A DNA stretch of 64,000 nt, taken from contig OX439042.1 of assembly GCA_949317995.1 (NCBI GenBank), positions 17,835,174 through 17,899,173 of the forward strand, in the 5' to 3' direction. The DNA is from Acholoe squamosa (taxonomy: Eukaryota > Annelida > Polychaeta > Phyllodocida > Polynoidae). The translations under genes and the position numbers were made by a program. Shown here piece after piece: positions 53,442 through 63,925 of the stretch. Numbering within the stretch: position 1 is the first letter of the stretch; the number at the start of each line of letters is the position of its first letter. The notes beneath the pieces were generated by a model. It was not told the origin of the DNA. It did no database searches and saw only the letters and a program-made list of their open reading frames with translations.

Positions 53442-55330
53442 CCTTATACTCGTCGTGCAGTTCGTTGAAAGCTGCCTGGTAAGCAGTGCTTGATGTGTTT
53501 CCTTTTCTGTGTGGGACTAAGCTGAGGATGATTTCTGGTTGGTACAGTGTCCATGGTGGTCTCTCTGCGATGGTCAGCTCCATGACTTCGTTCAGATCAA
53601 TGCCTGCTTCTTCCAGTGATTTTGTAACTCTCAATGGAGCAAGGAACCACTTTCTCTTGCGGTCATATTCCTCCTGATACGCGGGTGTTTTGAGGAGTGC
53701 TGTTGCAGGATTGTTAGAGTTTGCTGCAATTCAAATTGCATATTGGAGAGATAGTTTTTCTTGCCTCAAGAAGAGTGGCAGTTTGTTGGCCTCAACTTCA
53801 AGGCTTTTGATGCGAGATGTCCTGAAAGCTCCCAGGCAGATTCGTAAACCTTGGTTTTGAATAGACTCAGCCATTTTAAAGTATGAGGGACTGGCTGCTC
53901 CGTAGATGGATAGGCCATAGTCTATCTGTGAGCGAACTAGGGCCCTGTAGAGCTTTAGCAGTGTGGCTTGTTCTCCTCCCCAGGATGGGTGTGCCACTAC
54001 TCTTAGCAGGTTGAGGGCTTTCTTGCATTTCTTGCGCAGGTATTCTATATGCTCATTGAAGCACAACTTCCAGTCTAGGACCAAACCAAGAAACTTGGTT
54101 CTTTGAACGACTGGAATGCACTGAGAATTCTCTTTGTCCATGTATATGTCTGGTTCTCGTTCTGGGGTGAAATGGTAATGGAAGTGCATGATGGAGGTTT
54201 TGTTCTTGGAGAACTTGAAGCCATTCTTGTCAGCCCACTCCATCAGTTTCGTTACACATAGTTGTAGCTTCCTCTCGATGGTCTGGATGTTTCTACCACG
54301 GAAGGTGATGAGGAAGTCATCCACGTATAGTGTCCGACAAACATCTGATGGCAGAGCTTTGATGATTTCATTTATTTTGAGGAGGAATAGGGTCACTGAC
54401 AGGATGCCTCCTTGTGGGACTCCTGACTCTTGGTTGAAGAAGTCGGAAAAGGTGTTATTGACCCTCACTTGGAATCGCCTATTGGACAGGTATTTCTGAA
54501 TGAATCGTGGGAGTTGGCCTCTCAGGCCATTCTTCTTTAGGTCTTTCAATATCCCATACTGCCATGTAGTGTCATAGGCCTTTTCAAGATCAAAGAAGAT
54601 GGCGACCACTTGTTGGTTCTTTATGAAAGCATCTCTTATATATGTTTCAAGGCTGGCTAATGCATCCAGTGTCGATCTTCCCTTACGAAACCCACACTGG
54701 TAAGGATTGAGGATGTTCTCGCTTTCAAGATACCAGACTAGTCGAGCATTGACCATTCTCTCCATGGTCTTGCAGATACAGCTTGTAAGAGCTATAGGAC
54801 GATAGTTCCTGGGATTTGATAGATCTTTTTCGGGTTTGGGAAATGGGAGAACTGTTGCCTCTCGCCAATGTTCTGGGAAGTTGCCTGTCTCCCATATGTG
54901 GTTCATGATGCCTAAGAGGCAGTCCCGGGAGGCCTCTGGTAGTTTTGTCAGAAATTCATGGGGAACGTCATCAGGTCCTGCTGCAGAGCTATTTTTGGTA
55001 TTGCTTAGCGCAGACTTTAGTTCATTGATTGAGAAGGGTACATTGTAGGGATGGTTATTATTATCACCGAATATAATGGGGACTCTTTCCTCAACCTCTC
55101 TGACGTGATTGAAGTGAGGAGTTCCTCCATTGTGGGATGATATTTCTTCAATGGTGAGTCCAATGAGGTCTGCTACTGCTTTGGTGTCTGTAATGTCTCG
55201 GCCATTGGATTTAAGATGCTGAATTTGGGGACTGTCATTTTTTCCCTTCATTCTTCTGATCATATTCCAGATCTTGGTGATTGGAGTGTTGTTGTTAATT
55301 TTTGAGACAAAGTCTCTCCAGGAGTCTTTC

Positions 55331-55522
55331 TTTCCTTTCGGGCTTCCCTAGCCCACTTAAAAGGGTCTATATCTCCTCTTTCCTATCCCCTCAGGATGTG
55401 TGTGCTGCACATATGTGCGGGCACTGACACATTCCTCTGTTAAATTATCAACCTGTGAAGCACGGGATAGCCACTTAGTGCCGCTAAAGTGCTGTAAAAC
55501 ACAAATCAATCAATCAATCAAT
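55331..55522 (+). mobile_element. SINE-A copy with 13-bp target duplication
   Basis: Target CCAGGAGTCTTTC at 55318-55330 and 55523-55535. The head begins CGGGCTTCCC at 55339, after eight extra bases, and the tail is (AATC)4. Inserted in LINE-1 between endonuclease and RT. Confidence 0.94.
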
Positions 55523-56022
55523 CCAGGAGTCTTTCATAGCTTGGCGGAAAGTTCTTCGGGCATGTGCCTTAGATTCTTCCAAGCAACGAGGTTGGGGAGA
55601 ATCATGTTGTTCTGGAATACTCTTTGTGCATCACGCCGCTTCTTGGCTTCCCTGCAAACTTCATTGAACCAGGGCTTATCTTGTTTCTTTTCTTTCCCGG
55701 ATGTTTTGGGAATGCTCCTGGTTGCTATGGTTTGGAGGCGGGTGGTAAAGCTCTCCATTGGGTCTTGTTCCCGCAGGAAGCGGTCTAGATTAAGCTCTTC
55801 ACTGCAGAGGTTCAGGAATGTCTCCCAATCTGCTTTGTATAGTTTCCACCTCGGGATCTTGCTTAGGAGGCCTTGGTGGTCGTCATTTATAAGGATTGGG
55901 CAGTGGTCACTATCGTGAAAGTCATCTGCTGTATCCCAGGAAAAGTCTGTGAATAAGGAGGGTGAACATAGGGTGATATCTATGTGCGTCCAGGTCTTGG
56001 AAGAGGCACTATAATAGGTCGG

Positions 56023-56259
56023 TTGATTGATTTGTGTTTTACAGCACTTTAGCGGGACTAAGTGGCTATCCCGTGCTTCACAGGTTGATAATTTAACAGA
56101 GGAATGTGTCAGTGCCCGCGCATATGTGCACCACACACATCCTGAGGGGATAGGAAAGAGGAGATATAGACCCTTTTAAGTGGGCTAGGGAAGCCTGACA
56201 TCCTGAGGGGATAGGAAAGAGGAGATATAGACCCTTTTAAGTGGGCTAGGGAAGCCCGA
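56023..56259 (-). mobile_element. SINE-A copy with duplicated head
   Basis: Target TATAATAGGTCGG at 56010-56022 and 56260-56272. The last 58 bp or so (CATCCTGAGG ... GGGAAGCC) occur twice, so this copy has a longer 5' end than the others. Inserted in the LINE-1 endonuclease. Confidence 0.93.
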
Positions 56260-56640
56260 TATAATAGGTCGGGCGGCCATCATTCAGTAGACAAAGGTCT
56301 TGCCTATCCATGAGACTTTTGATTATTTTGCCCTTACGATCCATTTGGGGGCTGCCCCAGATGGTGTTGTGAGCGTTAAGATCCCCCAAAAGGAAGAAAG
56401 GCTTTGGGAGTTGTTGGATGAGATTTTCTAGATCTTCTATTGATGGGTAGTTCTGTTCCTGTGAGGGAGGGGTGTAGATGATACATAATGTTATGGGTTT
56501 ATTGAGGGTTAACTGTGTAGCAACAGCTTGGAGCCGGGTGTTGAGAGGGATTGGGGACTGGAGGCATTGGCTTCTCACAAGGATGGCTACACCTTCTTGG
56601 CGTCGGCCTGGAAGGGGACTACTCTTTCGGAGACTCCCGT

Positions 56641-57240
56641 TGAAGCCCAGCAACCACCTAAGAAGACCAGAATTCCGAACACATTTCATCTGTTGAGAAA
56701 CACCTGACTCAAAATTGTCACCTGTCAAGCTATGATATAGATGACTGGCAAAGAGCCTTAGGACACAGGCTAAGGTGGACCTCCATGATCTCAGCTTTCT
56801 TATAGCGAGAGAATTTTCAAATTGGTCAATTGGAAGCGAAGATCTGTATGAGGGGAAAATATAGCCAGTGTAATGTGCAAGGATGCAGGTCTTTGGCCTA
56901 TGTTGAGAAAAAGTTTTCGGTAACACTGTAAGGTTTTATTCTATGACTAAGCAGGCCATTTCCACAAAGCTCTCATTATAGCAAATATTCTGAAAGCCCT
57001 TGATGATCGTTAGGAAATGTTCTTTAGATGATGAGTGACTCCCCACAAGTCATAAGAGGAGAGAATATGGGATTATTGACACAGAAGTCAGAGAGCAGCT
57101 GGGACCAAACATCATAGACCTTGGTTGCACATTCATAAAGCAGTATGCTATGAAACCTTTGAACTCAGCCCAGAAGTAGGAGCATTTGCCGTTGATTCTT
57201 TGCATTCTTAAATTTTGAACTGGCCTGTGGGAAGAGAGAG
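56641..57240. other. No recognisable gene
   Basis: Sequence beyond the LINE-1 truncation point. Open stretches here are not conserved-looking. Confidence 0.4.
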
Positions 57241-57416
57241 TCAGTAAGTAATATATCGTTGATGCCATTTCAACAGCTAAGGTCGTATTCATGGCGAGAA
57301 CTACATCACAATTTCACACAGGAATATGTTGGTGCCTGCGCATCTGTGAACCACACACATCTGAGGGGATAGGAAAGAGGAGATATAGACCCTTTTAAGT
57401 GGGCTAGGGAAGCCCG
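57241..57416 (-). mobile_element. SINE-B copy, diverged
   Basis: GTAAGTAATATATCGTTGATGCCATTTCAACAG tail region read in parts, normal head GGGCTAGGGAAGCCCG. Confidence 0.82.
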
Positions 57417-57417
57417 T

Positions 57418-57810
57418 GTGGGTGAGGGTACTCAACCCCGGGCCCAAGCCACTTATAGTCTACCAGGACATGACATTGGGTGCTATCCAGAAGGTGGAGC
57501 CCCCACCGAGAACGGCAACCCGGAGGGGGAGGAGGGAAGTTGGTGTAGGAGGGTAGGAACAACCTCTAGAGAGCAAAGGAGGAATCTGATTACGGAGCTG
57601 GTGGCTGGCACAGAAGCTCATAGCAGAAGGGAGCTGGTTGGCCTATCGGAGAGGCATATGCAAGCCTTTCAGTGGCATAAGGATGATAAGGGTCATACCA
57701 CCCTGGCCCAACACCGGATTGATACGGGAGGCCACCCGCTGATAAAGACCTGGTTTCGCGAATATGATGCATTTGAGGGGCAGGGTGGTCTCCGAGAAAT
57801 TTTGGAGTAA
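57418..57810 (+). pseudogene. Fragment of Gypsy Pol upstream of the RT core
   Basis: The 131-codon frame includes HTTLAQHRIDTGGHPLIK, the motif that precedes RT in Ty3/Gypsy Pol (compare HKIDTGDAEPFKIP in the element at 19-30 kb). The RT core that should follow is missing and replaced by unrelated sequence and a foldback element. The N-terminal part is not recognisable. Confidence 0.55.
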
Positions 57811-57900
57811 GGTGATTTCTCTTTTCATGGGTATACTATGGGTGTGGGTGGTTACTATTGCAGAGGTATTTTTTCTTAAATATGTAAACTGTTGCCATGG

Positions 57901-58667
57901 TTACCAATGCAATTTGGTACAATGTCAACAATTGCTCAGTTGTTGTACCTACTTGCAGCACAGGTACAATTCTGTTATCTAACTATCTATTGTCCATTTT
58001 GTGCACCCACATACCCCCTATGTACACCCCTAATTTCACAGTTGTGCCTGGGCTTCCCTAGCCCACTTAAAAGGGTCTATATCTCCTCTTTCCTATCCCC
58101 GCGGGATGTGTGTGGTGCACATATGCGCGGGCACTGACACATTCCTCTGAGAAATTGTGTAATATCGTTCTCGCCATGAATATGACCTTAGCTGTCGAAA
58201 TGGCGTTAAACATCTATTACTCACTCACTTCACAGTTGTGCCATGTATAGGTACAGAGCTACAAGGGGAAACACCATGTCAACAATTGCTCGGGCAAAAA
58301 TTGACATGCTCCTCTGTAGCTCTGTCACTATATATGGGACTATGACTATGAAATTAGGGATGTAAATGGGGGATATATAGGTGCATACAATGCACATACA
58401 GTAGATAGTTAAATACCAGAATTGCACCTGTGCTACAAAAATAATCATGTCAACAATTGCCTGGGCTGGGCAATTGTTGACATGATGTTTCCCTTGTAGC
58501 TCTGTACCTATACATGGCACAACTATGAAATTAGGGGCGTACATAGGAGGAAGGCGGGTGCACGAAACGGACATACAGTAGATAGTTAGATAACAGAATT
58601 GTACCTGTGCTGCAAGTAGGTACGACAACCGAGCAATTGTTGACATGGTACCAATTTGCATTGGTAA
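57901..58667. mobile_element. Foldback element with nested palindromes
   Basis: Ends TTACCAATGCAA and TTGCATTGGTAA are inverses. The left arm (57901-58048, continuing after a SINE at 58243-58285) is the inverse complement of the right arm (about 58490-58667). A second, direct copy of the right-arm module lies at about 58340-58440. At the centre, ATCATGTCAACAATTGCC (58444-58461) and its exact inverse (58469-58486) leave a 7-base loop. No ORF. Confidence 0.88.
58049..58228 (+). mobile_element. SINE-B in the foldback arm, 14-bp target duplication
   Basis: Target TTCACAGTTGTGCC at 58035-58048 and 58229-58242. Head-first on the + strand, tail ends ACTCACTCA. Confidence 0.94.
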
Positions 58668-59630
58668 GATGGCGGAGGGTAGGGACGATTGGATCCAGTG
58701 GTGGTGTGTAGGAGAGAGGAATACCTGTCTCCTATAGACGAAGGAACGGAGGAGAATCAACAGAGGAGCGAGTACAAGTGGGCAGAATGGGCCAGGCGTA
58801 GGCGGGAGAGAGACGCCAGATACTATCAATCAAATCATGCAGAGCACTGGCGAGTGCATGAGATGTTGGAGACGGCTAATATGAAAATCAGAAGAATGAG
58901 GAAAGGGAAAGCTGGCTACAGGCCGAGGGACGACGTCACCAAAGCGATAAGGGGGAGCTTTTTCGAGATAACGATCACAATCCCGCAAGACATAGTAGAG
59001 GACAGGCGTGTGGTGGAAAGGAGGGAGGAGGAAGGCTGAGGGTAAGCCGTATACCTCCGGCCGGAGTGAAGCCCTGAAACGACACCAGAGACAGCATGCG
59101 TCTGTCCAGGAGGGGTATGAGTGTCCGGCTCCTGGTTGTGGCTACCAAGTAGCTAAGGACTATAAAAACGACTTGGTGAGACATGTGGATAGGCAGCACG
59201 AGGAGTTCGCTAGTTGGGTTCCCCCCAAAACGACTAAACAGATACGGCTCGGGGGGGGAGACAGTGACACCGCTGTGGAGCCAGCACCCACCGCCACCAT
59301 AAGAAGGGTAGGAAACAGAAAACCAAAACCCTCGCGGAGTCAAGCACTTCGAGGGAGGAGCCGGTACCCACCGCCACCACCACCAAGACGCCAGGACCCT
59401 CGAAAGACACCCCGGGTGCCGCCTCCACCGTCTCCTCGCTGGTATCCACCGGGATTAGTATTGGTGAGGAGGAGATGGAGGTGGTGGCTGCAGCAGCTAA
59501 GTATCTGGAGGAGTTGGTGGGGTTGGCCACCCCCCCGAGTCGGGAGACGGAAAAGGGGGTCACAACTCGTAGCAGTGCGGGGAAGGGCCGGAAACGGGGC
59601 TGCGAGGGGCTGGAGGAGGACCCCCCTGAG

Positions 59631-59814
59631 AGTGAGTGAGTGAGTAATAGATTTTTAACGCCATTTCGACATCTAAGGTCATATTCATGGCGAGAACGAC
59701 ATTACACAATTTCACAGAGGAATGTGTCGGTGCCCGCGCATATGTGCACCACACACATCCTGAGGGGATAGGATAGAGGAAATATAGACCCTTTTAAGTG
59801 GGCTAGGGAGGCCC
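59631..59814 (-). mobile_element. SINE-B, first insertion at a re-used target
   Basis: Target GGACCCCCCTGAG (59618-59630) is repeated at 59815-59825 (one C fewer) and again at 60077-60089 after the adjoining SINE-A. Confidence 0.92.
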
Positions 59815-59825
59815 GGACCCCCTGA

Positions 59826-60076
59826 TTGATTGATTTGTGTTTTACAGCACTTTAGCGGCACTAAGTGGCTATCCCGTGCTTCACAGGTTGATATGATTGA
59901 TTGATTGATTTGTGTTTTACAGCACTTTAGCGGCACTAAGTGTCTATCCCGTGCTTCACAGGTTGATAATTTAACAGAGGAATGTGTCAGTGCCCGCGCA
60001 TATGTGCACCACACACATCCTGAGGGGATAGGAAAGAGGAGATATAGACCCTTTTAAGTGAGCTAGGGAAGCCCGC
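59826..60076 (-). mobile_element. SINE-A with tandemly doubled tail, second insertion at the same target
   Basis: The tail unit (GATTGATTTGTG ... CACAGGTTGATA) occurs twice, at 59826-59893 and from 59896, before a normal body and head. Lies between the second and third copies of the target GGACCCCC(C)TGA. Confidence 0.92.
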
Positions 60077-60791
60077 GGACCCCCCTGAGAAGAAATCTTG
60101 GAGATCCCCCAGGAAGTTGAAGGAAGAGAAGCAGGTGGTGGGAACCCGCCGGGTGACTGACCTCGTGAAGGACCCTCTCACTTGGAAATACCTGCTGGCC
60201 CCGGAGGAGGAAGACAACGTCCGTTTTGTAATAAAGCTGCTGGTGGACAGATATGGAAAGGAGGGTGAGACCCCTACAAAAACACTAATTAGACTTCAGG
60301 AAGAGTTACCGGTGGGCACTCTGGACATTGTGGCGCTTGAGAAGGAATATGATGCAGCAAAGGAGGGCAAACCTATCCCGAGAACCCCGTTGAAAGTAGA
60401 TACTTACGATGACGTGACAGAGGCGGCCACGGATGGCACTCACTCTGGTTTAGAATCAAGTCCGGAAAAAGGGGGGGACCTTTAATATTACGGGAGGCTT
60501 AGACTCTAGCCCGGAGAAGGAACAGCCTTATTCATTAGCAGAGGACTGTCCCAAACCACAGTTAAAATGAAAGTCCACCACACCGACCAATAGGGTGACC
60601 ATCTCCACCCCCAACTTCCCAGCCGAGGTTGAGGACCGCGGCCCCATCATACAGGACCCGGAGGAGGAGGAAGTATTGGTGTTCCCGGAAAGGGTGGCGG
60701 GGTATCCTGACCTGGAGCCGCAATACACAGAGATGATTAAGGCAGGGAGGGAGAGGGTGATACAGAAGGCACTAGTCAAGAAAGAGCTGGA

Positions 60792-60969
60792 TTTGATTGA
60801 TTGATTTGTGTTTTACAGCACTTTAGCGGCACTAAGTGGCTATCCCGTGCTTCACAGGTTGATAATTTAACAGAGGAATGTGTCAGTGCCCGCGCATATG
60901 TGCACCACACGCATCCTGAGGGGATAGGAAAGAGGAGATATAGACCCTTTTAAGTGGGCTAGGGAAGCC
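60792..60969 (-). mobile_element. SINE-A copy with 15-bp target duplication
   Basis: Target CAAGAAAGAGCTGGA at 60777-60791 and 60970-60984, inside the coiled-coil part of the zinc-finger ORF. Confidence 0.94.
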
Positions 60970-62208
60970 CAAGAAAGAGCTGGAGGAGAGAAAGGCCTTG
61001 GAGGAGGCAAAAGCGAATGAAGCAGGGGGAAAAAGGGCGCTGGCAGAGGAGGAAGCAAAGGAGGCAGAGAAAGCCAAGAAGGCAGGAAAAGGCAAAGGCC
61101 AGGGTAAAAGCAGCAAGGGAACAGGGCTAGAGAAACTGATGGAGCAAGTGAACTTAGACACGGGGTATACCCCGGGGAAAACCAGGCGCCTCCCTCCCCG
61201 AAGACCCCTACCTCTGGAGCTCGGAGGAGTCTGGAAGAACTGATACTACACCGGTAGACAAGCCCTCGGTGCAAGTGGGGCCGAGCATGAAAAAGGGGGA
61301 GGAAGGAGTTAGTAGGCTGAAGCCGGGGGGAACGGCAGGGGGAAAGTGATCCATGGAAAAAGGGGGCCAGTGGTCACCTGGTTTACAGACTGGTGCTACA
61401 CCCTGGAGAATGGCAGTCATGGCAGGAGGGGCTATGGGGAGGCCACCGCTTCGGCAATGCCCTAGGATGGTGACAATCGGGCTGGAGGGTCTTGTGCAAT
61501 CTCCGAAGGGGGATACCCTACTCCAGATTGAGGCAGGGGAGGAGTCGAGCCACATGGAAACGATGGTTCTAGTTCCGGAGGGGGTGGAGACACTACAAGG
61601 GAGCATTGACGATGAGGATAGGTTAGAGCCACCTACTTCAGAGCGGGTAATTATTGTGACAGACGCTAAAATAGTGCCCATTCCGGAGGGGGGAGTGGCA
61701 CCTGTGCATGGGGTGGTAGCAGTAAGTCAGGTGACGGCCTCGAGCCCCCCCCCCCACCCAGTCACTGACTCCACCGGGAGGGCCCTCGTGAACTTAAGGA
61801 GTACGTTCAGCGCCTAAGGCAACCGGGGAATCTGGGCCCGGAGATGCGAGTGGTGCCCAGGGGTGTCTCTAGTTCAGCTGTACAAAGCCTGACCAAAGGG
61901 GATATAGAATTGGTCAAGGTCACCAGAACTCGGTATGGACAAGCCTCCCGTAAGGGAATGTGCTGCCGTTGTGGGCAGCCCTTGCCGCGGGTGCCACAGG
62001 ACGCTGCTGACCAGGAAGGCGAGCCGGCAGAGGAGGACGCCTCGGAAAACTCCAATCAATAGGGTAAGTGTCTCTTCCGGTAGTCCTGAAGGAGGAGGAG
62101 ACGGGGACTCCAGTACAGGAGGGCATCGGCGGAGGTCGGTGGGAAGGAAACGGAAGGTTGGTGGTGCTGCCAGGTCAGAGGATGTCTACGGGGGCCGAAA
62201 GGGTAGTG

Positions 62209-62384
62209 AGTGAGTAATAGATTTTTAACGGCATTTCGACATCTAAGGTCATATTCATGGCGAGAACAACATTACACAATTTCACAGAGGAATGTGTCGG
62301 TGCCCGCGCATATGTGCACCACACACATCCTGAGGGGATAGGAAAGAGAAGAAAGACCCTTTTAAGTGGGCTAGGGAAGCCGGT
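62209..62384 (-). mobile_element. SINE-B copy with 13-bp target duplication
   Basis: Target CGAAAGGGTAGTG at 62196-62208 and 62385-62397. Shares the AATAGATTTTTAACG and GACATCTAAGGTC variants with the copy at 59631, so both come from one sub-lineage. Confidence 0.94.
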
Positions 62385-62738
62385 CGAAAGGGTAGTGGAG
62401 ACAGCACTCGAGTAATTGACGGGTGTTCAGCCAGTACTGGCGGGGGAGAAGTAGTCCCTCGACAGAAGCATCAAAACCAGTGTGGGGGTAAGAAGTACAG
62501 AACGACTTACCTTGTGTTGCAGAGTTGGCGGGCCACAGGGTTGGTATCTGGAGGCGGTCGGAGGACTGGACAACAGGGCGACCACTGGAGGGCGAGAAAG
62601 GCCGGAGAAAGCTGGTCTCTGTGGATGGTCTGGTGGACGTTTCGATGGACGCTATGCGGGGGATATGTACTGCATAGGGGACAGCAGTTGTAGATAAGTT
62701 TTGGTACCACTTATAGAGGTGGGGTAATTAAGCTAGTG

Positions 62739-63628
62739 TGACGAGAATGCACGGCGTCGACCACTCCCATACCTTGCCGGGCTGCCCCAGCTCTCCCCCC
62801 GGGGATCTGCCACTCTTCACGGGAGCCCTGTCCGCAGTTACCCCTATTTTCGCCCATGCAGCGACCTTCTTTCCCACATTAATCTCACAAATCTACACTA
62901 AGACAATTTTTATGTCATAGTCAGGGAGGTGGACTGGAAGTTTAGGCACCCCTACCAACCTTTGTTTAGTCTGTATTCTTTAGTTTAGGGGTATAATTTG
63001 ATGAAACAGTGACAGCACTCCAGCTTCCTTCTTCACCCTGTCACTTGTGGACAGGGACTGAAGTAACCGGTCCCGCACGCGGGGCCCTGTTTCTACCCAA
63101 GCTTTGTAAAATATGCCTTATCTGCACAAAGTCACACAATTTAAAGTAGCACTATGGTTAGATATGACTTTAATTAAAGTAGCCTCTTTAGTTTTATTGA
63201 CAAAATATTAGTGCAAACCACTGTATTTTTAAGTCAACTGACAGCCTGATCTGGACTGGGAAAATAGAGGCAGTGGCCATTTTGGGCCTAAGCCAGTCCC
63301 CAAAATTGGCACCCCCAGTATGGCCAATTCTGGACATATTTACATAATTCAAGTAGTGACTCCCACTAACTTGGGGTCATAGACCATTATGGCATTGTCA
63401 TAGTTTTTAAGAAATTGTCTCATTATTCCATAAATTCAGACTGAAATTCCAGCCAATCAGGGCAGCCCTGTCAGGGCCCTGTTGGGCCCTATGGGGTCCT
63501 GTTAGGCCCTCCCCCATTGGCTGGGGCTGGACAGGTGGTCAGGCCCAGCCAAGCTCTATATAAGCAGTCCAGCCTGCCCAGTCAGGCAGAACCAAACTGG
63601 CTCTCACCACACACACTGCCAACTAGGG
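62739..63628 (+). repeat. Candidate LTR or promoter block
   Basis: Begins TGTGACGAGAATGCACGG after a purine-rich AGAGGTGGGG, a plausible LTR start. Contains CCAAT at 63453-63457, inverted CCAAT at 63516-63520 and TATATAAG at 63557-63564 in proper order for a + strand promoter, with GGGCCCT repeats between. No second copy exists in the window, so the LTR reading is unproven. Confidence 0.35.
63557..63564 (+). promoter_or_regulatory. TATA box
   Basis: TATATAAG, 37 bp after an inverted CCAAT and about 100 bp after a direct CCAAT. Transcription would start near 63590. Confidence 0.5.
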
Positions 63629-63745
63629 GTGGTGCACATATGCGCGGGCACTGACACATTCCTCTGTTAAATTATCAACCTGTGAAGCACGGGATAGCCA
63701 CTTAGTGCCGCTAAAGTGCTGTAAAACACAAATCAATCAATCAAT
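63629..63745 (+). mobile_element. SINE-A, 5'-truncated
   Basis: Starts in the body (GTGGTGCACATATGCGCGG) and runs to the (AATC)n tail. Truncation shows priming at the tail end, as expected for LINE-driven copying. Confidence 0.88.
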
Positions 63746-63796
63746 GATGGTACTGTAAATATCTTGTGTTTAGAATAGTAAATGGTACAGGGTTAT

Positions 63797-63925
63797 GGAT
63801 TGATTGATTTGTTTTACAGCACTTTAGCGGCACTAAGTGGCTATCCCGTGCTTCACAAGTTGATAACCTAAAAGAGGAATGTGTCAGTGCCCGCGCATAT
63901 GTGCACCACACACATCCTGAGGGGA
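63797..63925 (-). mobile_element. SINE-A, head missing
   Basis: Tail GATTGATTGATTTG to CCTGAGGGGA, then directly joined to a SINE-B tail. Confidence 0.85.

Larger units (their letters stand above)
51917..56640 (-). mobile_element. LINE-1: I/Nimb-type LINE with three SINE insertions
   Basis: 5'-truncated in the endonuclease. Carries RT, RNase H, a C-terminal zinc-binding tail and a 3' UTR ending in the SINE-A-type tail. Interrupted by SINE-A copies (55331-55522, 56023-56259) and a SINE-C (52841-53441). Coding parts are otherwise in good condition. Confidence 0.87.
52054..56640 (-). pseudogene. LINE-1 ORF2: endonuclease (partial), RT, RNase H
   Basis: Endonuclease C-terminal part 56640-55536: GVAILV, LLGDLNAHN and HDSDHCP, split by a SINE at 56023-56259. 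RT 55330-53731: IFFDLEKAYDTTW, SGVPQGGILS and YVDDF (catalytic). Connection 53634-53442. A SINE-C then sits immediately before the first RNase H motif (ITDGSH at 52824-52842), followed by YSAELHAL, LSDSQSS and WVPGHVGIQG with the catalytic acids. The C-terminal tail has Cys-x2-Cys-x4-His-x4-Cys. Outside the insertions the frame is almost clean. Confidence 0.88.
58669..62420 (+). pseudogene. Zinc-finger ORF of a second LTR-type unit (broken)
   Basis: ATG at 58669 (KMAEGRDDW context) with a frameshift soon after. Then 58689-59039 is Arg/Glu-rich. 59050-59300 has a C2H2 finger CPAPGCGYQVAKDYKNDLVRHV with His-x3-His spacing. 59450-60485 is an acidic region that continues in frame across two SINEs. 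60595-61240 has a Lys/Glu/Ala coiled coil, split by a SINE. 61353-62200 is Pro/Gly-rich and ends with a Cys pair and basic SRKRK-like residues. Several frames are needed, so it is decayed. The finger and its DLxRH helix resemble the accessory protein at 19.8-22.7 kb. Not recognised otherwise. Confidence 0.5.

Noticed and set aside
59300..59643. Pro/Arg/Trp-rich extension of the 59008 frame
   Set aside because: Composition changes abruptly after the finger. Another frame gives acidic sequence that continues across the SINEs, so this part is probably out of frame.
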